Shown: piece by piece, positions 36,586 through 45,401 of the stretch
Layout of the letters: every line of letters begins with the position of its first letter
How positions within the stretch are numbered: the stretch's first letter is position 1
Notes under the pieces: generated by a model
Database searches by the model: none
Told to the model about the DNA's origin: nothing
Seen by the model: the letters and a program-made list of their open reading frames with translations, nothing else
Program-made: the position numbers and the translations under genes
From: Pelagibacterales bacterium SAG-MED11
Lineage (GTDB): Bacteria; Pseudomonadota; Alphaproteobacteria; Pelagibacterales; Pelagibacteraceae
Length of the DNA stretch: 64,000 bases
Direction: 5' to 3'
Assembly (NCBI GenBank): GCA_014654265.1
Contig: JACWDI010000003.1
Span: 1 to 64,000 of the forward strand

Positions 36586-37376
36586 TTTACTAAAATAAAC
36601 ATCTTGTTTTTATTTACAAAATCAATGCAGGCTTTTTTTTCTAAAAAAATATTTTGCTTTTTTTTAAGAACTATTCCTTTAAGTCCTGTAATCTTACATT
36701 GCTTAAAAGTATTTAAACCAACTGTTGGTAAATCTATTCTTAAATCTTGTTTCTTTTTTGGAAACTTAACTAAAACTCCTTGATTTCTAATTTTTTTACT
36801 TCTGCATTTTTCAAGCATTTTTTTTGTTCCACCTTTTCCTTCAATAGCAACAACTTTTTGATTTCTTACTACGACCCCTTGGCTAAAATTATATTGTTTT
36901 AGATTATTTAGTATTTTAATTGCTTTATTAATATCTAATAGATCTTGTTTATTTGCTTTAATCTTTGAGTGATTACCTTTTTTTAAAGATAACTCTGGAT
37001 TAAATATTAATGAATTTACCGTTTTTATTTTGTTTTGAGCTAATATTTTAATAATTTCTTTAAGTATTGCTGCATCTCCAAGTTTAGATGCTTTGATTAT
37101 TCTAGGGATATAATAAATACCCTTAAAATCTAATCTAAGTTTTGAAAAGTTAGGCTTGTTTACTTTTCCTGCAAATAAGACTTTTTTACAGTTATTTTCC
37201 TTAAGAATATTAATGATTTTACCAAATTGACCTATAGAAACTGAATAAGATTTTCTATCTTGTTTAAATTTCTTTGATTTTGATAAATCAATTATTAAAT
37301 ATTTTATTTTTCTTTTTTTGACAGTTCTAAGAATTTCCTTTGGAAAATCAGTATCACCAAAAATTAATCCTATCAT
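36582..37376 (-). CDS. lpxI: UDP-2,3-diacylglucosamine pyrophosphatase LpxI
   Basis: 264 residues of the DUF1009/LpxI family: GLIFGDTDFPKEILRTVKK at the start, YSVSIGQFGKIINILKEN near 45, VLFAGKVNKPNF near 66, and the C-terminal KGGTKKMLEKCR, LRIDLPTVGLNT and ITGLKGIVLKK. It hydrolyses UDP-2,3-diacylglucosamine to lipid X, the step done by LpxH in Gammaproteobacteria. It sits between lpxA (1 bp) and lpxB (4-bp overlap), as in Caulobacter. Its presence makes a second lipid A hydrolase at 632-1444 unnecessary. Confidence 0.92.
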   Translation of the reverse strand: MIGLIFGDTDFPKEILRTVKKRKIKYLIIDLSKSKKFKQDRKSYSVSIGQFGKIINILKENNCKKVLFAGKVNKPNFSKLRLDFKGIYYIPRIIKASKLGDAAILKEIIKILAQNKIKTVNSLIFNPELSLKKGNHSKIKANKQDLLDINKAIKILNNLKQYNFSQGVVVRNQKVVAIEGKGGTKKMLEKCRSKKIRNQGVLVKFPKKKQDLRIDLPTVGLNTFKQCKITGLKGIVLKKKQNIFLEKKACIDFVNKNKMFILVK

Positions 37377-37377
37377 T

Positions 37378-38157
37378 TTACGAAAACGGTGTGCAAATAG
37401 ATCTTTTTTTATCCTTTGTTATAAAATCAATTACATTCTTAACTAATGGGTTCTCTTGAAAAGAACCGTTCAATTTATTTATATTTTCATTGATATTCTT
37501 TGTTGCAAAAATCTCCTTATAAGCTTCACTTAAGCCTAAGATGTCTTTATTTTCAAACTTAGCTCTTCTTAATCCTATTAAGTTTAATCCTTGTAATGAA
37601 TTTCTGTTTCCCGTTGATAATCCATAAGGAATTACGTCGTGTAGAACACCTGTCATTCCACCAATCATGGCCATCTTTCCTATTCTTGTGAATTGTTGTA
37701 CTGCTGAATTACCACCTATTACAACATTATCCTCAATAATTGCATGGCCACCCAAGGGAACATTGTTAGCTATTATTACATTATTTCCTACCTGACAATC
37801 ATGTGCTATATGAGATGAAACCATAAACAAACAGTTATTTCCTATTTTAGTCAACCCTCCTCCACCTTTTGTTCCAGGATTGATTGTAACATATTCTCTA
37901 ATCTTATTGTTATCACCAATTTCTAATTTTGTTACCTCTCCATCAAATTTTAAGTCTTGAGGATCATTTCCTATAGAGGCAAATGGATATATCTTATTAT
38001 TCTTTCCAACTTTTGTATTTCCTATAATACTTACATGAGATTGAATAATTGTATTTTCACCTATCTCAACATTTGGTCCAATAACCGTAAAAGCACCTAT
38101 GCTAACACCAGAAGAAATTTTTGCCTTTGGATCTATTATTGCTGTATTATGAATCAT
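37378..38157 (-). CDS. lpxA: UDP-N-acetylglucosamine acyltransferase
   Basis: A left-handed beta-helix protein of 259 residues with hexapeptide repeats from residue 10 onward (SGVSIGAFTVIGPNVEIGEN). The catalytic-site segment is SSHIAHDCQVGNNVIIANNV near 118, with GGHAIIEDNVVIGG following. RKIGLNLIGLRR-like helices (LQGLNLIGLRRAKF) start the C-terminal domain. It performs the first step of lipid A synthesis. It starts where lpxD stops, sharing one base. Confidence 0.95.
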   Translation of the reverse strand: MIHNTAIIDPKAKISSGVSIGAFTVIGPNVEIGENTIIQSHVSIIGNTKVGKNNKIYPFASIGNDPQDLKFDGEVTKLEIGDNNKIREYVTINPGTKGGGGLTKIGNNCLFMVSSHIAHDCQVGNNVIIANNVPLGGHAIIEDNVVIGGNSAVQQFTRIGKMAMIGGMTGVLHDVIPYGLSTGNRNSLQGLNLIGLRRAKFENKDILGLSEAYKEIFATKNINENINKLNGSFQENPLVKNVIDFITKDKKRSICTPFS

Positions 38158-39152
38158 TATCTACTCTCTTTTAAAAATTCTCGTATATTTTTAGCTGGAT
38201 AGCCCATCACTTTAGAATTATTTGGAATACTTTTTATTACACCACTTCCACCAGCTATATCAACATTATCTCCAATTCTTAAATGACCTGAAATTCCAGC
38301 TTGACCACCAATTTTAACATTATTTCCAATTATTGAACTTCCAGCAATACCAACTTGACCAGCTATTATTGTATTCTCACCTACTTTAACATTGTGAGCT
38401 ATGTGAATTTGATTATCGAGAAATGTATTTTTACCTATTTCTGTATTAGACATTGAACCTCTATCAATTGTTGCGCCACATCCTATTTCGCAATTTTCAT
38501 TAATAATAACTATACCTATATGAGGATACCTCAGGTTTTCATTTGGTTTAGGAAAAAAACCAAAACCTTTTTTACCAATAACACAATTATCTAAAATAGT
38601 TACATTATCTTTTATAATTGAATTTCTAATAATAGCATTAGAACCAATTTTACAATTGTTTCCAATTTGAACATTTTTTTCAATGATGGTGTTATGGCCT
38701 ATTAAAGAATTAGATCCTATTTTTACTTTGCTACCAATTAAAACATTCTTTCCAAAATTCACAGTTTTACTAAACTCTGTTTTTTCAATATTATTCACTG
38801 AATTGTCAAATTCATCTTCAACTGAATTAGGATAAAATTTCGCAGTGATTAAGGAAGTAGCAATTAATACATTTTCCACAATAATTGATTTACACTGAGA
38901 AGGTAAATATTCTCTAAAATTATCTGTAGTAATACAATATGAAGCTTTGGTCTTTTTGGCTAAATCCCGATATTTTTTTGAATGAAAAAAAGTTATACAG
39001 TTAGTTTCTGCACTTACTAGATCTTTTATATCACTTATCTCTTGATCTTTTTCAATTTTAGTTTTTGAATTTAATAATTTTAATAGCACTGAAATATTGA
39101 AAGGGCCTTTATTAATATAGAATGGATTAGACATGCTAGCTTTTATCAGCAC
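38157..39152 (-). CDS. lpxD: UDP-3-O-acyl-glucosamine N-acyltransferase
   Basis: 331 residues. The N-terminal uridine-binding domain has NCITFFHSKKYRDLAKKTKA near 52. From about 118 the hexapeptide-repeat helix follows, with GFGFFPKPNENLRYPHIG near 197, the catalytic histidine in IHIAHNVKVGENTIIAGQ near 249, and a C-terminal GYPAKNIREFLK. It adds the N-linked acyl chain in lipid A assembly. It is preceded by fabZ (33 bp), which supplies 3-hydroxyacyl-ACP flux control. Confidence 0.95.
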   Translation of the reverse strand: MLIKASMSNPFYINKGPFNISVLLKLLNSKTKIEKDQEISDIKDLVSAETNCITFFHSKKYRDLAKKTKASYCITTDNFREYLPSQCKSIIVENVLIATSLITAKFYPNSVEDEFDNSVNNIEKTEFSKTVNFGKNVLIGSKVKIGSNSLIGHNTIIEKNVQIGNNCKIGSNAIIRNSIIKDNVTILDNCVIGKKGFGFFPKPNENLRYPHIGIVIINENCEIGCGATIDRGSMSNTEIGKNTFLDNQIHIAHNVKVGENTIIAGQVGIAGSSIIGNNVKIGGQAGISGHLRIGDNVDIAGGSGVIKSIPNNSKVMGYPAKNIREFLKESR

Positions 39153-39185
39153 ATATCTTTTTATGTTATCAAAAATTATTGCTAA

Positions 39186-39635
39186 TTATTTCTTATCTAC
39201 AATTGTAGCAGACCAAACAGCATCTGCCATTTTCTTATCATCAACAAATGCTTCTCCTTTATATTTCCAGACACGACCATGTGATCTTATTGCTTCAATT
39301 TTAAGAATTAGTTTACAATCTGGTATTACAGGGTTTCGAAATTTAGCTTTTTCGACACCCATCAAAAATACTAATTTATTTTCATAAGTAGATTTATCTA
39401 GGCCATGAGCAGTAAGTGCTGCTGCGGCTTGACCAAATGACTCTACTATAAAAACCCCTGGCATTACAGGTTGATCTGGAAAGTGGCCATTTACAAAAAA
39501 ACTATCTTTTTTGACATTTACAATAGCTGTAGCTGAAAATAATTTTTTGATATCATAAAGCTCTTCAATTAAAAGCATGGGTTCTCTATGGGGTAACAAT
39601 TCAATTATTTGTTTTTTGCTTAATGAATTTGTCAT
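39186..39635 (-). CDS. fabZ: 3-hydroxyacyl-ACP dehydratase FabZ
   Basis: A 149-residue single hot-dog domain. LLPHREPMLLIEEL at 13-26 and the active-site helix GHFPDQPVMPGVFIVESFGQ are intact, with catalytic H51 and E65. It dehydrates 3-hydroxyacyl-ACP in fatty acid elongation and competes with LpxA and LpxD for the same substrate pool. It overlaps the skp stop by 4 bp. Confidence 0.95.
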   Translation of the reverse strand: MTNSLSKKQIIELLPHREPMLLIEELYDIKKLFSATAIVNVKKDSFFVNGHFPDQPVMPGVFIVESFGQAAAALTAHGLDKSTYENKLVFLMGVEKAKFRNPVIPDCKLILKIEAIRSHGRVWKYKGEAFVDDKKMADAVWSATIVDKK

Positions 39636-40144
39636 TTTATTTTTTCATCAATGAGTTTGATAATTTCATTTGTAATATCATTTTTTTTATTCGCTAAAAA
39701 AATATCTTTTCTTTTTAGAACAATATCTATTTTTTTTTCCGCAACATACTCTCCTATGATAGGAGTTATTTTTTTAAAAAACTTATCAAATTCCTGAATC
39801 TTTTTTGTATTAAAATCCTTAATTAATTTCTCTCTATCATTTCGAAAAGATGCAATTTCTTTTCTAAAATCAGATATCTTATTTTTAAGTTCTTCTTTTG
39901 AGAGAACATTTTTTTGTTTATTTATATCCTCCTCAGCTTTTTTTAATTCTTTTTCTTTTTGTTCGAATTTTTTAAGTGCTGAGTCTTTGGAGACTTTTAG
40001 TTGATTTATAATCGATTTTCCTGCTTTAGTATTTTTAACTATATTATCTAAATCTAAATAAGCTATATTTTCGCTACTTTTACTAATCGAGATTATAGAA
40101 AAAAAAATTATTAAGATATAAACAAAATTTTTTTTATAATTCAT
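39632..40144 (-). CDS. skp: OmpH/Skp-family periplasmic chaperone
   Basis: 170 residues with an N-terminal signal sequence (KNFVYILIIFFSIISISKS, cleaved about residue 23). Next comes a beta-strand IAYLDLDNIVKNTKAGK and a long charged coiled coil (about 47-115), as in the tentacles of trimeric Skp, then IVLKRKDIFLANKKNDIT. It carries outer-membrane proteins across the periplasm to BamA, encoded directly upstream with one shared base. Confidence 0.88.
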   Translation of the reverse strand: MNYKKNFVYILIIFFSIISISKSSENIAYLDLDNIVKNTKAGKSIINQLKVSKDSALKKFEQKEKELKKAEEDINKQKNVLSKEELKNKISDFRKEIASFRNDREKLIKDFNTKKIQEFDKFFKKITPIIGEYVAEKKIDIVLKRKDIFLANKKNDITNEIIKLIDEKIK

Positions 40145-42396
40145 TAAAAGCTCGTGCCTAAATTAAATCTAAATGTCTCTGTAACATCTGAATCTGCCTG
40201 AGTTAAGGGACGAGCGAATGAAAATGTCAGGGGACCTATTTGAGTTAACCAGTCAATACCAACACCCACAGAACTTCTAATTTCATCAGTCTCTAAAGAA
40301 CTATTATAATCAACACCCCATATATTTCCAAAATCTGCGAACATTACAACATCTATATTCTGAACATTTTCTAAGATATTCGGAACTGTGCTTGTAGCAT
40401 TAATAGTTGATATATAATTACCACCAATATAATCACTCCCATCTTTTGGTCCCACTTTACCGGCTTCAAAGCCTCTTAATCGTCTCCCTGGTATATATAA
40501 TCTTTCAGATAATTTAACATTATCTCCAGATATTGAATTAGATGACTTTAATAAAAATGAAATTGTAGAAACATTTTGGTCATATAATTCTTTAAAGATT
40601 TTGTAATTATATGTGTTTTTTAAAGTATTGGTGTCACTTACAATTGGTATATCTACCAAATATCTACTAAAGAAACCACTAGTAGTTTGAAATTTTTGAT
40701 TTCTTTTATCATAATTAAAATCTAATCCTAAAAAATTATCAAAGTAACTTCCCTCTTGTTTTCTTTGTTTTTCAGATGCTTTGGAGTCAACAGTTATTTT
40801 TTCAGTTAAATTTTTAGATGACAATCCAAATCTTAAATCATCTAAATATTCAAAATTAGTCCCCAAAGAAACGCCTGTAACATTAGATTTATATCCAGAA
40901 GTGGATAATCGATCATCGATAGAAGACTCCAAATTCAAATTAAGACTTTTATCAGAATTTTTATAGTTTGGATTAGATATGAAAAGTCTCCCTTTTACCT
41001 TAGTTTCAGACAGGCTTAAATTGCTATCAAGTAATACTCCATTACCTAAATAGTTACTCTCCTTAACACCGAAGGAAACATTAGATCCACCTGTTCCAGT
41101 GCCAACACCTGCAAAAATTTCACCTGTAGCTTTTTCAACAATTGATATATTAATAATTTTTGAATTAAATTCATTGCCATCTAAGACCTCGCCTTCAACA
41201 CTCTTAAAAAAATTTAAAGCTTTAATGTTGTTTAAAGACTTTGCGTATAATAATTCATTGAAAGGATCCCCTTCATCAATTTCAATTTGATTTCTTATAA
41301 CTGATTCTTTTGTGATATTATTTCCAAAAATATTTATTCTTTCAATAAACATTTTTTCAGTTTCTTCAATATTAAAGGTAATATTAATTTTATTGTCTAT
41401 AATAGTTTCTTCAACAGTTGCCTTAATTGACTCATATTGTTCATTAACAGTAATATTTTCAATTTTTTCTAAAATAGTTTCAACTCTATAAAGTGAATAA
41501 GGCTCATTTTCTAATTCATCAAAAAATTTATCTAAACTTTCATAATTAGATTGAGAAAAATCAGTTGGTAAATCTATTTTTAACTTTCCAAAATATAATT
41601 TAGGATTGGTTTCAATATTAAATATCAATTCAAATTCTTGATCATTAATCATCTTTGCAAATGATGAATTGATTACAACATTAAAATATCCTTTATTTAG
41701 ATAAAAGTTTTTAAGTAACCTTTTATCATATTTTATCATGGCCTCATTAAGGAATTTTTTTCCAGACAAAAATTTCCAAAATTTATATTCCTCACTTAAT
41801 ATAATACTTTTAAGTTTTTTATCTTTATAAATTTTATCACCTATAAAAGATATTTTTTTAATTTTTGCTTTTTTGCCAATAGAAATATTATAAATTAAAT
41901 CAATTTTATTATTTTTAAGTTCTTCAACTGAGGTATCAATTTCTGCAAAATAATAACCTAAATTTTTAAGTGTATCTCTTATACTTTCTATATCTTTAAT
42001 TAATAATATCTCATTGAAAGATGATCTGGATTTTAGATTTACTTTCTTTTTAATTTCTTCAAGCATTGTACTAGACTTGATACCATCATATATAATGTTT
42101 TGTATTATTGGATACTCTTTTACATTAATTTTTAAAATGTTATTTTCTATTTTTACAGATACTAATTCAAAAAAATTTGATCCATATAAAAACTTTAAAA
42201 CTTCATTTATTTTGTTTTCAGATAGATCGTCATTGACTGATACACCAGAAAACATAATAATTGTCTCTGTTGATACACGATTATTACCTTCAACTATAAT
42301 TTTATTTATTGTTTCAGCTTTCAAAACATTGGTAGATAAAATCATTATACACAATGTTATAAGAATTAATTTAAATCTATTTATCAAATTCAACAT
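40144..42396 (-). CDS. bamA: Outer-membrane assembly factor BamA
   Basis: About 750 residues: signal peptide (FKLILITLCIMILSTNVLKA), five POTRA repeats (first INKIIVEGNNRVSTETI; last KMFIERINIFGNNITKESVI near 345), and the Omp85 barrel from about 430. The barrel shows GVGTGTGGSNVSFGVKE, FNYDKRNQKF, the RRLRGFEAG lid motif (VRGF/RGF type) near 635 and a terminal NLGTSF. It inserts beta-barrel proteins into the outer membrane. I use the ATG at 42396, two bases after the dxr stop; a longer frame from a TTG at 42402 adds two residues. rseP, usually between dxr and bamA, is missing. Confidence 0.95.
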   Translation of the reverse strand: MLNLINRFKLILITLCIMILSTNVLKAETINKIIVEGNNRVSTETIIMFSGVSVNDDLSENKINEVLKFLYGSNFFELVSVKIENNILKINVKEYPIIQNIIYDGIKSSTMLEEIKKKVNLKSRSSFNEILLIKDIESIRDTLKNLGYYFAEIDTSVEELKNNKIDLIYNISIGKKAKIKKISFIGDKIYKDKKLKSIILSEEYKFWKFLSGKKFLNEAMIKYDKRLLKNFYLNKGYFNVVINSSFAKMINDQEFELIFNIETNPKLYFGKLKIDLPTDFSQSNYESLDKFFDELENEPYSLYRVETILEKIENITVNEQYESIKATVEETIIDNKINITFNIEETEKMFIERINIFGNNITKESVIRNQIEIDEGDPFNELLYAKSLNNIKALNFFKSVEGEVLDGNEFNSKIINISIVEKATGEIFAGVGTGTGGSNVSFGVKESNYLGNGVLLDSNLSLSETKVKGRLFISNPNYKNSDKSLNLNLESSIDDRLSTSGYKSNVTGVSLGTNFEYLDDLRFGLSSKNLTEKITVDSKASEKQRKQEGSYFDNFLGLDFNYDKRNQKFQTTSGFFSRYLVDIPIVSDTNTLKNTYNYKIFKELYDQNVSTISFLLKSSNSISGDNVKLSERLYIPGRRLRGFEAGKVGPKDGSDYIGGNYISTINATSTVPNILENVQNIDVVMFADFGNIWGVDYNSSLETDEIRSSVGVGIDWLTQIGPLTFSFARPLTQADSDVTETFRFNLGTSF

Positions 42397-42398
42397 AA

Positions 42399-43562
42399 TC
42401 AAACTTTATTTTTAAATTCTATCTTACCTCTAATTTTATTATTTAAAAAAATTATGTCGTAAATTTTTCTAGGTTTAATCATCTTATATTTTTTAAACTC
42501 TTTCAAATCGAGGATATTATGCATTTTTTTAGAAATATCAGTAAATTTAATTTTATTAGCTAAGAATAATTCTACTAATTTGTCATTAATTGAGACCAAA
42601 ATGGTTTCAAACAAAGATGAATTTTCAGGCAACTTGTTTAGAATCTTAATCACTGAAAATCTTTTATAATTTATTTCTTTAAATGATAAATTATTTAAAA
42701 TTTTGAGATTCAATTTCTTTGAGTTAATAAAATTATTTGAAGAGTATAAGGAGTTAAAGATAGGAATTCTCATATTTGTGTCATGTGCAACAATTTTTGT
42801 TAAACCATTTTTAAGCTTTATTATTGCATGTACGTATGATTTTGGGTGAGTTAAAATTGATAGTTTTTTATAAGATAAATTAAAAATTTTTTTGGCCTCT
42901 ATTATTTCAAAAACTTTATTCATCATTGTTGCTGAGTCTACTGATATTTTTTTTCCCATTTTCCAATTAGGATGTTTAATTGCTTGTTTTGAACTCACAT
43001 TTTTTAATCTATTTAATGGTTTATTTAAAAATGGTCCACCAGATGCAGTTAAATAAATTTTTTCTATTAATCTTTTATCTATATCTTTTAAAGCATACCA
43101 AATTGAAAAATGTTCAGAGTCTACTGGAATAAATTCTGTTTTATTTTTTTTTAACTCTTTTTGAATCAAGTCCCAACCACAAATAATCGACTCTTTGTTT
43201 GCAATAGCAATTTTTTTTGTAAATTTAATAATCTCAATTGTAGGTTTAAGGCCTTGAATCCCAGAAATTGAACTCATCGTATAATCAATTTTTTTCTTAA
43301 AAATTTTTTTAAAATTATTGAAGTTATTATAAATACTTATTTTTTTATAAATTCTATCTTTTTTTATTTTATTATAGCTATACTCATTGCTAATTATCAA
43401 ATTTTTTACCTTGAAAAGTTTAGCTTGCTTTAATAGTTCTTTATAATTTTCATCAGCAGATAATAAAACTATTTCAAAATTTTTTTTATCTTGTTTGATT
43501 ATATTTATTAAGGTTTTTCCAATTGATCCTGTGGATCCTAAAATAGCAATTTTTTTTTTCAT
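42399..43562 (-). CDS. dxr: 1-deoxy-D-xylulose-5-phosphate reductoisomerase
   Basis: 387 residues: the NADPH-binding AILGSTGSIGKTLINII at 5-21, IANKESIICGWDLI near 121, the metal/substrate segment IPVDSEHFSIW near 147, the flexible loop ASGGPFLNKP near 180, and KHPNWKMGKKISVDSATMMNK near 199. It makes MEP in the non-mevalonate isoprenoid route that also uses the IspDF fusion of this window. It overlaps cdsA by one base. Confidence 0.95.
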   Translation of the reverse strand: MKKKIAILGSTGSIGKTLINIIKQDKKNFEIVLLSADENYKELLKQAKLFKVKNLIISNEYSYNKIKKDRIYKKISIYNNFNNFKKIFKKKIDYTMSSISGIQGLKPTIEIIKFTKKIAIANKESIICGWDLIQKELKKNKTEFIPVDSEHFSIWYALKDIDKRLIEKIYLTASGGPFLNKPLNRLKNVSSKQAIKHPNWKMGKKISVDSATMMNKVFEIIEAKKIFNLSYKKLSILTHPKSYVHAIIKLKNGLTKIVAHDTNMRIPIFNSLYSSNNFINSKKLNLKILNNLSFKEINYKRFSVIKILNKLPENSSLFETILVSINDKLVELFLANKIKFTDISKKMHNILDLKEFKKYKMIKPRKIYDIIFLNNKIRGKIEFKNKV

Positions 43563-44179
43563 TAGATTAGGTAACCACTAAGTTCAATTAAATAATAAAT
43601 TGGAAATGCAAAAATCATACCATCAATTCTATCAAGTATTCCTCCATGACCAGGTATTATATTTCCTGTATTCTTTAATTTTGATAATCTTTTAAAATAA
43701 GAAATGATTATGTCTCCTAATTGGCTTACAGAAGAAATTAGAATTATTGTTATAAACCAAATTATTGTTAATTCATGATTTAAGTAATTAAAATATAATG
43801 AAATAAAAATAATTGATAGAAAATAACCACCTATCATTCCTGCATAAGTTTTGTTTGGACTTATTTTTGTTAATTTTGGTCCTTTAAAAATCTTTCCAAA
43901 AATAAAACCACCAATATCAGTTGATATACATATAAAAAAAGGAATTAGTATAGTGTATTTAATTGATAATTCATAAAATGTGTAAAATGAAAAAAATAAA
44001 AATATAAATCCTAATAATTTATAATTTATCTTTTTTACCATTTTATGCCATTCGTAAGTGGCAGCTAGAAAACAAATTATTATTAAGAACTTGAGATAAA
44101 AAGAACCCATAAGTATAAAATAAAGTATTAGTGGTAGTAAAATTACAGAACTTAATATTCTTTTGATTAAATTACTCAT
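43562..44179 (-). CDS. cdsA: Phosphatidate cytidylyltransferase (short form)
   Basis: A membrane protein of 205 residues, short against the usual 265-285; the N-terminal spans seem to be reduced. The C-terminal signature is present as SYFKRLSKLKNTG followed by NIIPGHGGILDRIDG, but the position that is Asp in the K-D pair of the family pattern is Asn here. ISTDIGGFIFGKIFKG and ISPNKTYAGMIGG are normal. It makes CDP-diacylglycerol from phosphatidic acid and CTP. It is tightly packed between uppS and dxr, each overlap being one base. Function is likely retained, with the substitution noted. Confidence 0.88.
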   Translation of the reverse strand: MSNLIKRILSSVILLPLILYFILMGSFYLKFLIIICFLAATYEWHKMVKKINYKLLGFIFLFFSFYTFYELSIKYTILIPFFICISTDIGGFIFGKIFKGPKLTKISPNKTYAGMIGGYFLSIIFISLYFNYLNHELTIIWFITIILISSVSQLGDIIISYFKRLSKLKNTGNIIPGHGGILDRIDGMIFAFPIYYLIELSGYLI

Positions 44180-44853
44180 TAAATATTTCCAAAATTGCGT
44201 TTAATGCTTCTATATTCTCTAATTATTTTATTATAGTCTTTTACATTAAAAGCAGGCCATAACTTTTTTTCAAAGAAAATTTCTGAATATGCTAACTGCC
44301 AAAGTAGAAAATTACTTAATCTTTTTGTATTACCAGTTCTAATTAGTAGATCAGGATCTGGTATGTTCTTAGTTTGTAAATTTTTACTTAAATTTTTTTC
44401 ACTTATAATAGCTTTGTCTTTTTTAATTTTTTTAAAAGCATTAATTAATTCTGACTTTGAGCCATAATTTAGTGCAAGATTGATTTGTAATTTAGTATTT
44501 TTTGATGTTTTTTTTTCAGAAATATTTAGTAGTTTATTTAATTTAGGTGAAAACTTCTTTAACCCTAAGATTTTAAGCTTAATATTTTGTTTGTGAAGAT
44601 CTTCTGTTCTTTTAATTAGAAAATTCTCTAATAAATTGAATAAATAGTCTATTTCTTTCCTCGGTCTTTTCCAATTTTCTGTAGAAAATGCAAATAATGT
44701 TAAAAAATTTATTTTATTCTTTATTGTTTCTCTAATTATTTTTTCAACTGTATTTAAACCAGCTCTGTGTCCAGCATTCCTTGAATTTTTGTATTTTAAA
44801 CCCCATCTCCCATTACCATCCATGATAATGGCTACATGATTTAAAGGGTTCAT
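44179..44853 (-). CDS. uppS: Undecaprenyl diphosphate synthase
   Basis: 224 residues of the cis-prenyltransferase family: HVAIIMDGNGRWGLKYKNSR near 6 with the catalytic Asp, GHRAGLNTVEKIIRE near 28, FAFSTENWKRP near 54, and the C-terminal PDPDLLIRTGNTKRLSNFLLWQ and YSEIFFEKKLWPAF. It extends farnesyl diphosphate to the C55 carrier lipid for peptidoglycan and LPS. It overlaps frr by 4 bp. Confidence 0.95.
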   Translation of the reverse strand: MNPLNHVAIIMDGNGRWGLKYKNSRNAGHRAGLNTVEKIIRETIKNKINFLTLFAFSTENWKRPRKEIDYLFNLLENFLIKRTEDLHKQNIKLKILGLKKFSPKLNKLLNISEKKTSKNTKLQINLALNYGSKSELINAFKKIKKDKAIISEKNLSKNLQTKNIPDPDLLIRTGNTKRLSNFLLWQLAYSEIFFEKKLWPAFNVKDYNKIIREYRSIKRNFGNI

Positions 44854-45401
44854 ATGGTCATTATTTCTTTTTCTTTTGATGAAACTTTATCATCAACAAT
44901 TTTGATGTGATTATCTGTAATTGTTTGAACATTTTTTTCAAAAGATTTTTCTTCATCCTCACCTATTTTCTTAGATTTCAGAAGTTTTTTTAATTCTTCA
45001 TTCGCATCTCTTCGGATATTTCTTATAGAAATTTTACATTTTTCACCCATGTTTTTAATCAACTTTTTAAGTTCAGTTCTTCTTTCTTCATTTAATTCTG
45101 GTATTGGTAATCTAATTAATTGACCGTCAATTTGTGGATTTAATCCTAATTCAGATTTTTTTATAGCTGCGTCGACAAGTGGAACATTATTTTGATCCCA
45201 AACTTGAATATTAATAATTCTTGGTTCTGGCGTAGTAATACTACCAATTTGATTAATAGGCATTTGTTGACCATAAACATCAACTTTAACTAAATCAAGC
45301 ATAGCAGCGTTAGCCCTTCCAGTTCTTAGTGATGATAATTCTTTCGAGAAAGCTTCTATAGACTTATCCATTTTGAGGCTATGTGATTTTTCATCAAACA
45401 T
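44850..45401 (-). CDS. frr: Ribosome recycling factor
   Basis: A 183-residue RRF with the full-length helical domain and head: SLRTGRANAAMLDLVKVDVYG near 27 and LNPQIDGQLIRLPIPELNEERR near 88, then a helix ending in EKNVQTITDNHIKIVDDKV. With EF-G it splits post-termination ribosomes. Its ATG directly abuts the tsf stop (45402); pyrH, normally between tsf and frr, is not here. Confidence 0.95.
   Translation of the reverse strand: MFDEKSHSLKMDKSIEAFSKELSSLRTGRANAAMLDLVKVDVYGQQMPINQIGSITTPEPRIINIQVWDQNNVPLVDAAIKKSELGLNPQIDGQLIRLPIPELNEERRTELKKLIKNMGEKCKISIRNIRRDANEELKKLLKSKKIGEDEEKSFEKNVQTITDNHIKIVDDKVSSKEKEIMTI

Noticed and set aside
37957-38202. An 81-codon + strand frame opposite lpxA
   Set aside because: Antisense of the hexapeptide-repeat region; the repeats keep the opposite frame open. 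No homology or start signal.
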